Counted from the stretch's first letter, positions 24,186 to 32,055 are shown. The stretch is 40,750 nucleotides of DNA from Paludibacter sp. (GCA_017882285.1 JADGPS010000022.1:1-40750); one strand, 5' to 3'. Notes: generated by a model from the letters alone, not told the origin. Program-made: numbers and translations.

Positions 24186-25091
24186 TTATTTAAATAATTT
24201 CTCGGGATAAATACCCTTACGAACTAATTCATTAATTTTTAAAACCACTTGTGGACGATCTTCAGCATAGGTTACACCAAACCATTTTGAAGGTGTATCA
24301 AGTACTTTGCATGTTACTTTTTCTTCGATAATCAGATTATTTACCGCCAGGGGTATGTAAAATTCCGATTTAAGTTTTTGTCCGTTTTCTTTCAGAAATT
24401 CTTTGAAAATTTCTTCAGAATAATCAAAATAATCAGGTGTAAATCCCCACATATTCATCGATACAGGGGTATTAGGAAGCAACTGAACTTCTTCTCCTTT
24501 TTCATCCAGATAATTGATTGTACCGCCTTTTTCCTCTATATGAGTCCGCTCAACCACATTCTGTAACAACTGATTCTCATCCACCACACATACTCCACGA
24601 CTCACGGCACCACTTTCGGACAAAGTATTTCCAACACGGTAACCAATCATGCAATATTCATTTTTCTTTCCTTCAACTTTACGTAGAAAATCTGCCAATG
24701 TGGCAAATGATTCCTGCCCGTAAAAATCATCCGCGTTGATTACAGCAAAAGGCTCATGAATAGCATCTTTTCCCATCAAAACAGCGTGATTTGTTCCCCA
24801 TGGTTTCTCACGTTCGGGGTTATAGATTGAACCCTCCGGTACTTTATTAATTTCCTGAAATACAAGATCCGTATCTATTAAATTCTTAAATTTATCTATT
24901 ACCACCGTTTTAAAATCTTTTTCAAAACTTCCACGAATAACAAATACAACCTTTCCAAATCCTGCTTTGATTGCATCATAAATTGAATAATCCATGATTG
25001 TTTCACCGTTCGGACCCAAGCCATCTAATTGTTTCAAACCGCCATAACGACTACCCATTCCTGCTGCAAGTACAAATAAAGTTGGTTTCAT
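24186..25091 (-). CDS. Sugar-phosphate nucleotidyltransferase family protein
   Basis: The 301-residue protein begins MKPTLFVLAAGMGSRYGGLK, with the nucleotide-binding LAAGMGSRYGGLKQ (8-21), and has AVINADDFYG as the metal-binding aspartate block. It belongs to the NTP-transferase family that makes activated sugars (glucose-1-phosphate thymidylyl- or uridylyltransferase types). The exact sugar and nucleotide are not readable from sequence. The -7 box at 25117 lies about 26 bases upstream. The next gene, galE, would use or make related UDP-sugars, which favours a role in that pathway. Confidence 0.87.
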   Translation of the reverse strand: MKPTLFVLAAGMGSRYGGLKQLDGLGPNGETIMDYSIYDAIKAGFGKVVFVIRGSFEKDFKTVVIDKFKNLIDTDLVFQEINKVPEGSIYNPEREKPWGTNHAVLMGKDAIHEPFAVINADDFYGQESFATLADFLRKVEGKKNEYCMIGYRVGNTLSESGAVSRGVCVVDENQLLQNVVERTHIEEKGGTINYLDEKGEEVQLLPNTPVSMNMWGFTPDYFDYSEEIFKEFLKENGQKLKSEFYIPLAVNNLIIEEKVTCKVLDTPSKWFGVTYAEDRPQVVLKINELVRKGIYPEKLFK

Positions 25092-25116
25092 ATTATTTTT
25101 TTTAGATTAAGAGGTG

Positions 25117-25124
25117 CAAAGTTA
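25117..25124 (-). promoter_or_regulatory. -7 box for the nucleotidyltransferase-galE operon
   Basis: On the minus strand this reads TAACTTTG, a good consensus match, 26 bases before the nucleotidyltransferase ATG. Confidence 0.5.
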
Positions 25125-25271
25125 ACTATTTTATTTGGATTGAAGAAAACAATGGACTTTCAATTTATGAACAATTAAACCTGTAAATTTTAAAATTTTT
25201 AAAATTAATCACCTTAGCAAAATTGTTGAAAACTTATTCATTTTCCTACTGGTTCAAATGGACAAAAACCG

Positions 25272-25279
25272 TAACTTTG
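25272..25279 (+). promoter_or_regulatory. -7 box for the DUF5715 gene
   Basis: TAACTTTG matches TAnnTTTG, 18 bases before the ATG at 25298. It is divergent from the box at 25117. Confidence 0.5.
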
Positions 25280-25297
25280 CAAAATATACATTAGGTT

Positions 25298-26050
25298 ATG
25301 GTAAGAAAAAGACGAAGAAAAAAATCAAATAAATATATATTAATCTTTATATGCATAGGCATACTTACATTATTAAGTGTTTTAATAGTAAATAAATATA
25401 AACCGCCAAAAAAAGAAAATATACATTACATTTCCGATTGCGATCATGTCAGGTTTGCCAATGAGCCCATTGTACCCAGTAATAAATTAAAAGATCCAAA
25501 TGAGCTTCAATTGATTCATGCTCAAAAAAACGGATTGAAAAAGCCTTTTACTACCGACGAAGAATTTATTTCAAGTTTGGATAGCTTGAAACGGAACTCA
25601 ATTCTGGTTGAAGTTACCGAAAACCGATTCTATCAACTGAAATCATTGACACATTCACAACCCTATTTAATACCCGAAGCCATAGACCTGTTAAATGAGA
25701 TCGGATATCGCTTTCAGGAAAAGCTGAAAGAGAAAAAATACAACAATTACCGCTTTCGGATTACATCGTTACTTCGGACAGAAGAAGCACAAAAAATCCT
25801 GCACCATCACAATGGAAACGCCATCGATCGGTCAACCCATGTATATGGTACTACAGTTGATATTTCGTATAAAAACTTTTATAATACCAAGACTGATACA
25901 ATAGAAAGCAGCTACGAAGCTGTCCAGACACTTACAAAAGTATTGTTGGAAATGCGCCAGGAATGCAAATTATTGGCAGTTCGCGAACATCATCAATCCT
26001 GTTTTCATATAACCGTTGTCGTTTGCCGACCTGAATCAACAAAAAATTAA
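25298..26050 (+). CDS. DUF5715 peptidase-like protein (M15/VanY fold)
   Basis: The 250-residue protein has a basic N-terminus and one transmembrane segment (about residues 12-31), so the rest should lie in the periplasm. FRITSLLRTEEAQ (153-165) and STHVYGTTVDISY (179-191) resemble the arginine and SxHxxGxxxD motifs of D,D- or L,D-carboxypeptidases. H181, D188 and a late histidine (H237 in SCFHITV) would bind zinc. Peptidoglycan trimming is a reasonable but unproved function. The stop lies 85 bases before the tRNA. Confidence 0.82.
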   Translation: MVRKRRRKKSNKYILIFICIGILTLLSVLIVNKYKPPKKENIHYISDCDHVRFANEPIVPSNKLKDPNELQLIHAQKNGLKKPFTTDEEFISSLDSLKRNSILVEVTENRFYQLKSLTHSQPYLIPEAIDLLNEIGYRFQEKLKEKKYNNYRFRITSLLRTEEAQKILHHHNGNAIDRSTHVYGTTVDISYKNFYNTKTDTIESSYEAVQTLTKVLLEMRQECKLLAVREHHQSCFHITVVVCRPESTKN

Positions 26051-26095
26051 TGTTCTTTTTTTTAGTCGAAATGAACTAAAAAATAATTTTTTGAT

Positions 26096-26103
26096 TAACT
26101 TTG
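26096..26103 (+). promoter_or_regulatory. -7 box for tRNA-Lys
   Basis: TAACTTTG lies 32 bases upstream of the tRNA's first base, a sensible distance. No good -33 box was seen. Confidence 0.45.
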
Positions 26104-26135
26104 CAGCCGTTTTAAAAAAAGACAAAACATTCAAT

Positions 26136-26208
26136 GACTTCGTAGCTCAGTTGGTAGAGCAACAGACTCTTAATCTGTGGGTCGTGGGTTCGATCCCCAC
26201 CGGGGTTA
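26136..26208 (+). tRNA. tRNA-Lys (anticodon CUU)
   Basis: The 73 bases fold as a cloverleaf. The acceptor GACTTCG (26136-26142) pairs with CGGGGTT (26201-26207) with several G-U pairs. The D arm has GCTCAGTTGGTAGAGC. The anticodon stem is ACAGA/TCTGT with loop CTCTTAA, so the anticodon is CTT (26169-26171). The T arm is GTGGGTTCGATCCCCAC. No CCA is encoded. A frame at 26016-26261 that runs across it is not a gene. Confidence 0.97.
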
Positions 26209-26210
26209 CT

Positions 26211-26255
26211 AAAAAAACTCAATCAGTTGATTTTCAACTATTGAGTTTTTTGTTT
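26211..26255 (+). terminator. Intrinsic terminator after tRNA-Lys
   Basis: ACTCAATCAGTTGA pairs with TCAACTATTGAGT around a short loop, with one bulge or mismatch, followed by TTTTTTG and more T. It starts within a few bases of the tRNA end. Confidence 0.8.
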
Positions 26256-26274
26256 TTATAATTATACCAATTGT

Positions 26275-26306
26275 ACGTATAAAACAGTCCAAACTGTTTT
26301 ATACGT
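26275..26306. repeat. Perfect 14-bp stem hairpin
   Basis: ACGTATAAAACAGT (26275-26288) is exactly inverted in ACTGTTTTATACGT (26293-26306), with loop CCAA. There is no T-run after it, so it is not an ordinary terminator. It begins the gene-free stretch 26256-26700. ACTGTTTTATA recurs at 26549. Confidence 0.8.
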
Positions 26307-26313
26307 TTACTGT

Positions 26314-26423
26314 TGTTAATGCCGATTGTAGCGAAGCGAAAATTCCGATTTATCGGAACAAATAAATAGTACAATAAGACGAAGTCGAAATTGGACTATA
26401 TAATTTGTGCAATCGGTATTAGC
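26314..26423. repeat. Short element with inverted ends
   Basis: TGTTAATGCCGATTG near 26311-26328 is inverted as CAATCGGTATTAGCA near 26410-26424 (two mismatches). Inside is CCGATTTATCGG (about 26346-26357), the palindrome shared with the 26511, 28970 and 31622 repeats. Nothing coding is seen here. Confidence 0.6.
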
Positions 26424-26510
26424 ACAACATTCGCACAACTCCCTATTTTTTTTCACACCGATCTACTTATCGCAAGCAAAACGGTTTTTTACAAACTTCA
26501 CCCGTACAGT

Positions 26511-26556
26511 ACCGATAAATCGGCATCTTCACTTCGTTTCGATTTGTAACTGTTTT
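26511..26556. repeat. ACCGATAAATCGGCAT dispersed repeat, copy 1
   Basis: ACCGATAAATCGGCATCTTC and the following ACTTCGTTTCGATTTGTAAC recur almost exactly at 31622-31668, and the first 16 bases recur in the 23-base insertion at 28970. The repeat contains the palindrome CCGATAAATCGG. Confidence 0.75.
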
Positions 26557-26636
26557 ATATCGTTGAAGTTATAAACTTCTTTTGTTTCCAGTTTAATTTA
26601 TCCCGATCCTTCGGGAAGTTACGACTTCGTCTAATG

Positions 26637-26662
26637 AACTATTCAGTGTGTGCAAACTTGGA
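26637..26662 (-). repeat. Partial inverted copy of the long direct repeat
   Basis: Reverse-complemented, these 26 bases match the start of the long repeats at 27455 and 28900 with one mismatch (TCCAAGTTTGCAC then ACACTGAATAGTT). The match stops abruptly afterwards. Confidence 0.7.
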
Positions 26663-26697
26663 CTAAATAGGGGTTGAAATAAACCGACAGACATATA

Positions 26698-26725
26698 AAA
26701 GCCCGCTAAAACTTAGCGGGCTTTT
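26698..26725 (-). terminator. Terminator overlapping the toxin gene end
   Basis: AAAGCCCGCTAA (26698-26709) is inverted in TTAGCGGGCTTT (26713-26724) around AAC, with T-rich sequence on the minus strand after it. The last codons KKPAKF and the stop TAG of the toxin lie inside the stem. Confidence 0.85.
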
Positions 26726-27041
26726 TGAATGGTTGAAGAAGATAACGTATAAAATCATCATTTACATTTTCCATTTCGCTTTTATCGTAAATGTAAAGTA
26801 GAATTACTTCGTCATTCACAATCTCATAATAAAAAATTATCCGACCGCCGCCGCTTTTACCCTTGCCCTTACTCTTAATAGCTATACGTGCTTTTCGGCA
26901 ATTGGCTATAATTTCATCACCAATAAAAGGGTTTTGCTCCAGTTCGTCAAGGAACAGAATATAATCGTCTTTTAGAGATTTGTATTTTTTGGATAATTTC
27001 TTGAGCGATTTTTCAAACTCGGAGGTAACTTCAAATTTCAT
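26706..27041 (-). CDS. RelE/ParE-type toxin-like protein
   Basis: The 111-residue basic protein has the RelE/ParE layout: MKFEVTSEFEKSLKKLSKKYKSLKDD, then DELEQNPFIGDEI, ARIAIKSKGKGKSGGGRIIF and ILLYIYDKSEMENV. SGGGRIIFYY with LLYIYDKSE is the usual beta-strand core of type II mRNA-cleaving toxins in this group. It overlaps the upstream antitoxin gene by 11 bases. Its last codons are also a transcription terminator, an economical arrangement. Activity is inferred from family. Confidence 0.85.
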   Translation of the reverse strand: MKFEVTSEFEKSLKKLSKKYKSLKDDYILFLDELEQNPFIGDEIIANCRKARIAIKSKGKGKSGGGRIIFYYEIVNDEVILLYIYDKSEMENVNDDFIRYLLQPFKKPAKF

Positions 27042-27201
27042 TGGCTAATTGACGTGCCGATTTTAGTTGCGTTTTACCTAATTTTGCTTGATTTATTTCC
27101 TGAAGCCCACGTTTTATCCCGCGTACAATTTTTTCGGCTTCCTTGAACGACTCAAATCGTTTTAATTCCTGTTCGTTCATCGTTACTGTTACTGTTTTCA
27201 T
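27031..27201 (-). CDS. Antitoxin-like partner of the RelE-type toxin
   Basis: From the ATG at 27201 the protein has 56 residues, MKTVTVTMNEQELKRFESFKEAEKIVRGIKRGLQEI..., short and charged with a predicted helix and a flexible end. The upstream extension of the open frame (to 27336) crosses the promoter-like inverted repeats and should not be translated. Placement before the toxin with overlapping ends, plus the operator-like palindromes upstream, supports an antitoxin. I do not recognise its family by name. Confidence 0.8.
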   Translation of the reverse strand: MKTVTVTMNEQELKRFESFKEAEKIVRGIKRGLQEINQAKLGKTQLKSARQLANEI

Positions 27202-27230
27202 ATAAATATTGGATAGAAATTTCTTGATTG

Positions 27231-27298
27231 CAAAGATAGAAAAACTTTTCTGTAGTCTAAAAACTACAATTGTAGTATATAAACAACAATAGTTGTTT
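27231..27298 (-). promoter_or_regulatory. Promoter and operator-like palindromes of the toxin-antitoxin operon
   Basis: Minus-strand -7 box TATCTTTG is at 27231-27238. Upstream of it are three inverted repeats: TGTAGT/ACTACA (27251-27268), the perfect ACTACAATTGTAGT (27263-27276), and AAACAAC-AATA-GTTGTTT (27281-27298). Such a stack is what an autorepressing toxin-antitoxin complex would bind. No clear -33 at the right spacing. Confidence 0.6.
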
Positions 27299-27324
27299 GT
27301 TGAATGTTTTGATTCTAATATCTT

Positions 27325-27436
27325 GGTGCGCTGCACCTGAATTTTAAATAGACGATTATTAATGTTTTTAGGTGCGGAGCACCGTCAATATTTGTAGCAA
27401 ATTAGCAATCCACGATATTAAAGGTGCAGCGCACCG
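27325..27436. repeat. Three GGTGC..GCACC palindromes
   Basis: GGTGCGCTGCACC (27325-27337), AGGTGCGGAGCACCG (27370-27384) and AGGTGCAGCGCACCG (27422-27436) are short palindromes with variable three-base centres within about 110 bases. They look like one dispersed palindrome family. No gene is seen in this stretch. Confidence 0.7.
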
Positions 27437-27454
27437 AAATCTTATCCTTTTTTG

Positions 27455-27603
27455 TTCCAAGTTTGCACTCACTGAATAGTTCAAGTCTGAGTGCAACGGA
27501 GACTTGGACTGAAAATTTGGAAGTTTTCAACTTCCATGTCAGTTTACAAACTGACTTATTTCCAGCACAAGTTACGCTTTGCTAAACTTGCGCTATGCTG
27601 AGC
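27455..27603 (+). repeat. Long direct repeat, copy 1
   Basis: This 149-base unit is repeated at 28900-29071 with near-identity. It contains four nested or successive inverted repeats: CCAAGTTTGCACTCA with TGAGTGCAA..ACTTGG, GGAAGTT/AACTTCC, GTCAGTTTACAAACTGAC, and GCACAAGTT/AACTTGCGC. The two copies flank the orphan gene at 27784-28767. Confidence 0.9.
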
Positions 27604-27703
27604 CAAAATTACAAAAATAATTTTATTGTACAACAAAACTAATTGAAAAGACAAATCCGGCTGAACTTTAATAACGAAACTCAGTCGGATTTGGTTTATT
27701 TTT

Positions 27704-27749
27704 GCAAAGCGGAGCTTTGCTTTTAGCTGCGACGTAGGCAGAGCCTACG
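27704..27749. repeat. Pair of three-base-loop palindromes
   Basis: GCAAAGC-GGA-GCTTTGC (27704-27720) and CGTAGGC-AGA-GCCTACG (27733-27749) are perfect 7-bp stems with three-base centres, of the same style as the GGTGC palindromes upstream. Confidence 0.65.
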
Positions 27750-27783
27750 CCGAACCAGGGGGCCTAAGTATTAGCGGCAGCAT

Positions 27784-28767
27784 TTATCTTAGTCGTTCTA
27801 AATTTGTAATATATTTTTTACAATATCTTCTTGTTCTTATGTCTCTAAGTCCCTTGTTTAATGAATATCCACCACCTAAAATAACACCAAGACCCCCAAG
27901 AATTTCTTTTACGTATTCAGGTGTAGTTGCTTGTTTGTTTTGTATTAGAATATAAGCGGCAAGTGGAATTGATGCAATTCCAATACCTTGTAACAAAATT
28001 TCGCTACTGAATTCAGAGTAAATATTATTATATCTATCAATGAAGTCTTGATGGGTATAACCTTCTCCAATTCGGTTCTGGACATTGTCAAGTTCTTCAT
28101 TAAATGAAGTAATTAGGTTTCTGTTTCTATTTCTAAATTCAATCAGTCTGTCGAATGGAATATCTGCTAAATTTTTAGGAACGATCAAGTTAAATAGTCC
28201 TTTGGCAAAGTTTGTTCGTTTGACGATTGTTGGAGTTGTTGATCTTGAATAATTGGTAAAGTTGTCAAAGCGATTATTGTCAGTTATTATAGCAGCTGAT
28301 TCTCTAAATGCAATCTCTTTTGCTAGATAAGTCATAAACATAAAAGCAAGTTCTTCTGGGAGTAAAATCCCGTCGTTTGTTCGTATCCCTATATTATTGT
28401 GCTCACAGTAATACAACCAATTGTCTGAAAATTTCTCATTGTAAACAAGAAAGTTCCAGTTGGAAGGTTCTCTCCAACTTCTTAAGATATTGACATGATT
28501 AAATAATGGACTCCTATCATAAGTGTTATTCAAGATTTTATCTACTTCCTCAATTGCTTGTAACGATGCTCTATATCCATCGTCATAATTAGGTGCATAA
28601 AGGGTTATTAAGTCTGTTTCATTCTCAATTCGTCTGAAATCATCGCTGATTAGGTGACGCCTATTGTATGGCACTATTGGTTTGAAATTTTCAAAATACA
28701 ACAATGAAAACTTTAGCCAAATATCTGATGGTGGCTCAAATGTAGGATAGTAAATTAATGGCTCCAT
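27784..28767 (-). CDS. Orphan protein, possibly DUF6236-like
   Basis: From the ATG at 28767 the protein has 327 residues; a TTG ten codons upstream (28797) is a weaker start. It opens MEPLIYYPTFEPPSDIWLKFSLLYFENFKPIVPY, which resembles the YYP..........LK.ALLYWD.I..I.P opening of DUF6236 proteins. A long polar middle has no recognisable catalytic motif. Near the end is a hydrophobic region (about 250-315) with the glycine-rich EILGGLGVILGGGYSLNKGL, perhaps one or two membrane helices. It has no same-strand neighbours close by and stands alone between long direct repeats, so it looks like cargo. Function unknown. Confidence 0.7.
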   Translation of the reverse strand: MEPLIYYPTFEPPSDIWLKFSLLYFENFKPIVPYNRRHLISDDFRRIENETDLITLYAPNYDDGYRASLQAIEEVDKILNNTYDRSPLFNHVNILRSWREPSNWNFLVYNEKFSDNWLYYCEHNNIGIRTNDGILLPEELAFMFMTYLAKEIAFRESAAIITDNNRFDNFTNYSRSTTPTIVKRTNFAKGLFNLIVPKNLADIPFDRLIEFRNRNRNLITSFNEELDNVQNRIGEGYTHQDFIDRYNNIYSEFSSEILLQGIGIASIPLAAYILIQNKQATTPEYVKEILGGLGVILGGGYSLNKGLRDIRTRRYCKKYITNLERLR

Positions 28768-28899
28768 TTCTTTTTTATTAAATTTGGTTTGTGTCAACTG
28801 CTATTTTAATTAGTTTCATACATTCTTGGATAGAAAATCCATATATGATTTTTGAATTTTTAAATAGTTTACAAGCTAACGCTACGATTCCCCTTTTTC

Positions 28900-29071
28900 T
28901 TCCAAGTTTGCACTCACTGAATAGTTCAAGTCTGAGTGCAACGGAGACTTGGACTGAAAATTTGGAAGTACCGATAAATCGGCATGTACCATTTTCAACT
29001 TCCATGTCAGTTTACAAACTGACTTATTTCCAGCACAAGTTACGCTTTGCTAAACTTGCGCTATGCTGAGC
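28900..29071 (+). repeat. Long direct repeat, copy 2, with 23-base insertion
   Basis: Same unit as 27455-27603 in the same orientation, except for 23 extra bases at 28970-28992 (ACCGATAAATCGGCATGTAC then CAT) placed within the GGAAGTT/AACTTCC hairpin. The flanking sequence otherwise matches. It fills most of the 28768-29117 gap. Confidence 0.9.
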
Positions 29072-29117
29072 TAATTCCATTTGTTTTACAGACATTCAAC
29101 CTTACGACTTTATAAGC

Positions 29118-31427
29118 TTATTTTTTATCTTTTACACTAATTTCTTTAACGTATCTGTCAGGGTAAAGTACATAATGCTCTTTTTCGACAATAGTGCTTT
29201 TATCTAAATTGAACGATGCCGTTGCTTTTATGTCGCGGGATGAAGCTCCAATCTTCACTTCATATCTTCCTGCATCAGCCACCCATGCGCTAATACCGCT
29301 CCAATAGGAAGCCAGCGCACGTCCATCAAGCGTAAATGTCAATGTCTGGCTTTCGTTAGGTTTCAACAGATTTGTTTTTGCAAAACCTTTTAGCTCCTGG
29401 ACAGGTTTTTCAATTTTGTCTTGTGGTGCACTCAGGTACAATTCAACAACCTCTTTTCCTGCAACTTTTCCGGTATTGGTAATTGTAACAGTTACTTCCA
29501 TTTTGTCATTGAAAGTCGGGCTGCTCAGTTTTAAATCAGAATACTTAAAGGTTGTATAAGAAAGTCCGTAACCAAATTCGTAAGAAGGTTTCACATTGAA
29601 AGAATCATAATAACGATATCCTACATAAATGCCATCGGTATAGAATGAGATGATCGGATTTTCAGAAGGTTCTCCCGGAAAAGTAGATGAAGATGGAACA
29701 TCGGCATATTTTACAGGAAATGTTTGCGCTGTTTTTCCTGATGGATTGACTTTTCCACTCAAGATTTCAGCAATTGCATTACCTCCTTCTTGTCCGGTTT
29801 GCCATGCCAAAAAGATAGCGTCAGGATAGTTCTTCCAACTTTCAGTTTCGATAGGTCCACCGATATTTAAAACGACAACCACTTTCTTTTTTGCAGCATG
29901 ATAAGCGTTACATACTTTGCGAATCATATCTTGTTCGGCATCTGAAAGTACAAAATAGTCGTTTTCCTTTCTATCCCATCCTTCACCGGTAGTGCGGCCA
30001 AGCGTGATTATGGCAATGTCTGAAGTTTTTACTGATGAATTTATCAACTCATCCGAAAGATTTATTTCATTCATCCGATCGATGGCGAATTTCCGTTTTC
30101 CCCCAACACTTTTATCATTGTCAATTTTCTTACTAAGTACCGAATCAATGATATTTACATACTGATTTTTCAAAGGCACTGTTAACTTATATTTTGCATT
30201 TTCCAACCCTTCCTGCAACGAGACAGCATGATTGTAATTCACCTCTCCACTACCGGTTCCACCGGTGATAAAATGATACGATGTTTTACCAAACAAAGCC
30301 ACTTCTTTCACTTTTCTGAATGGCAAGGTATTATAATCATTTTTGATTAATACCATTGCTTCTTCGGCAGCCTGAAGAGCTACCAGAGCATTTTCTTTCA
30401 GATTTGGTTTATTCGAATAATGATAATCTTTAAAACGGGGTGTTTTCATTATATATTCGAGAATGCAAGAAACGTTTTTGTCAAGTACTTTTTCATCTAA
30501 ACGATCCTCTCTAACGGCTTTCAACAGCTCTTCAGCTTGCTTTTTATCACCGGGCATTATCATTTCGTTGCCGGCATACATTTGATTTACCCAGTCAGTA
30601 CCACTCGTCCAATCGGTCATAACCATCCCTTTGAATCCCCATTCTCTGCGAAGGATAGTTGTCAGCAAATCATAATTTTCAGCTGTATGAAAACCATTTA
30701 TGCGGTTGTATGATGACATTACAGTCCATGGACTTGACTCTTTGATGGCAATTTCGAATCCGCGCAGATAAATTTCTCTCAATGCCCGTTGGCTTATAAC
30801 TTCATTTATCGAATGTCGATTTGTCTCTTGATTGTTGGCTGCAAAATGCTTAACTGAAGTTCCTACACCTTGGGATTGAACGCCTCGTACAAATGCTGCA
30901 GCCATTTTGCCGGCAACTACCGGATCTTCGGAAAAATATTCAAAATTGCGTCCATTTAATGGATTGCGTTGGATATTCATGGCCGGTGCCAACAAGACAT
31001 CGCAACCATATTCCAACACCTCATTTCCCATTGCTTTACCCACATTTTCCTCTAAATCGGTATTCCATGTGGATGCCATAGCCGTAGCTGTTGGAAATGC
31101 AGTACAATAACGGGTGCCGTCTGCATTATCAGGTTTTGCGATAATACGTAATCCTGCAGGTCCATCTGCCAGTATTGTCGGGGTGATTCCCAAGCGGGCA
31201 ATACTATATGTGCTTCCGGCAGCACCCGGAACAATAACAGTCGGTTTGCCTTCTTTTGGATTCTTCCATGAGTCTCTACCCATGCCCATTACAATACTTA
31301 CTTTCTCTTCGAGTGTCATTGCTGCAACGACATCCTTTATTTTATCTTTTCCCAGCTGAGGAGCCGATTGTGGAAAAACCTGCCCGGCAAGCAGGCACAA
31401 AATAAGGGCTAAATCTAGTTTCTTCAT
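29118..31427 (-). CDS. Glycoside hydrolase family 3 beta-glucosidase-like
   Basis: The 769-residue protein has a signal peptide (MKKLDLALILCLLAGQVFPQ) and the three-part GH3 layout. The N-terminal barrel has KHFAANNQETNRH (193-205) and nucleophile D272 in GMVMTDW. The second domain has E482 in GEGWDRKEND, at the position of the acid/base in Thermotoga-type enzymes. The C-terminal third is a fibronectin III-like domain (VVELYLSAPQ..., ELKGFAKTNLLKPNE). It should be periplasmic and cleave terminal beta-linked glucose or xylose; the exact sugar is not known. The divergent MFS transporter 628 bases away may import its product. Confidence 0.93.
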   Translation of the reverse strand: MKKLDLALILCLLAGQVFPQSAPQLGKDKIKDVVAAMTLEEKVSIVMGMGRDSWKNPKEGKPTVIVPGAAGSTYSIARLGITPTILADGPAGLRIIAKPDNADGTRYCTAFPTATAMASTWNTDLEENVGKAMGNEVLEYGCDVLLAPAMNIQRNPLNGRNFEYFSEDPVVAGKMAAAFVRGVQSQGVGTSVKHFAANNQETNRHSINEVISQRALREIYLRGFEIAIKESSPWTVMSSYNRINGFHTAENYDLLTTILRREWGFKGMVMTDWTSGTDWVNQMYAGNEMIMPGDKKQAEELLKAVREDRLDEKVLDKNVSCILEYIMKTPRFKDYHYSNKPNLKENALVALQAAEEAMVLIKNDYNTLPFRKVKEVALFGKTSYHFITGGTGSGEVNYNHAVSLQEGLENAKYKLTVPLKNQYVNIIDSVLSKKIDNDKSVGGKRKFAIDRMNEINLSDELINSSVKTSDIAIITLGRTTGEGWDRKENDYFVLSDAEQDMIRKVCNAYHAAKKKVVVVLNIGGPIETESWKNYPDAIFLAWQTGQEGGNAIAEILSGKVNPSGKTAQTFPVKYADVPSSSTFPGEPSENPIISFYTDGIYVGYRYYDSFNVKPSYEFGYGLSYTTFKYSDLKLSSPTFNDKMEVTVTITNTGKVAGKEVVELYLSAPQDKIEKPVQELKGFAKTNLLKPNESQTLTFTLDGRALASYWSGISAWVADAGRYEVKIGASSRDIKATASFNLDKSTIVEKEHYVLYPDRYVKEISVKDKK

Positions 31428-31588
31428 ACGTTATTTTTTATTTTGTAAAATTATTTATTGTCAGATTGATAAACTCTTATGTAATCAATTTTGAATTGGG
31501 CTGGAAATATACTCCTTTCTCGTCCAAGTCTGATAAATTAAATACTCTGAATAATACAAAAGTATGAGCGAAGCAGGGAATTGGACCT

Positions 31589-31668
31589 GCCTGCCGCAGG
31601 CAAGCTGATAATCAGTTCTGCACCGAAAAATCGGCATCTTCACTTCGTTACGATTTGTAACTGCTTTT
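31589..31668. repeat. Palindrome and ACCGATAAATCGG-type repeat in the GH3 leader
   Basis: GCCTG-CCG-CAGGC (31589-31601) and the repeat copy ACCGAAAAATCGGCATCTTC (from 31622), which continues to 31668, lie between the GH3 start and a candidate promoter at 31704. The 31428-32055 gap holds no gene that I can support. Confidence 0.65.
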
Positions 31669-31703
31669 TACAATCAGATTATGTTTTATTGGTTAATTAT
31701 TAG

Positions 31704-31711
31704 CAAAGGTA
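31704..31711 (-). promoter_or_regulatory. Candidate -7 box for GH3
   Basis: Minus-strand TACCTTTG matches TAnnTTTG, but lies about 277 bases before the GH3 ATG; the intervening leader carries repeats. It is only weak evidence, without a clear -33. Confidence 0.3.
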
Positions 31712-32055
31712 AGAGTTTGTTTTTAATAATTAATGTTCTTTTTAAATATTTTCACCACATCCTGCAGTTTTAAGCCAAACGGTAACTTTTCATCAAGTCG
31801 GGACATGTTATGCAGGAAATAAAATCGATAATGTGCAGACCGTATATTCTATTTTCAACCGGTTCAGATAGATCGGACTTACCAATTATTAAGAGTTTTA
31901 TCATGCAATGCGCGAACTTTCCAATTTCAGCAAACGTTTGCAATTAATTTTCTCATTTCTCTTTTTAAGTTAGTATGGATTTTTCATCAAAAATGAATAT
32001 CATTGCATTAAATTTCTTAAAGTCTTGATTCCTGGCTCTAAAATCTAAAAATACC

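Noticed and set aside
26016-26261. 81-residue frame across tRNA-Lys
   Set aside because: It runs over the tRNA and its terminator.
27455-29071. Integron attC sites
   Set aside because: The long repeats are structured, but no GTTRRRY/RYYYAAC core sites are placed as in attC and no integrase gene is in the window.
26136-29117. Integrated genomic island using tRNA-Lys as attachment site
   Set aside because: No integrase and no second copy of the tRNA 3' end were found in the window, so only a repeat-rich patch is claimed.
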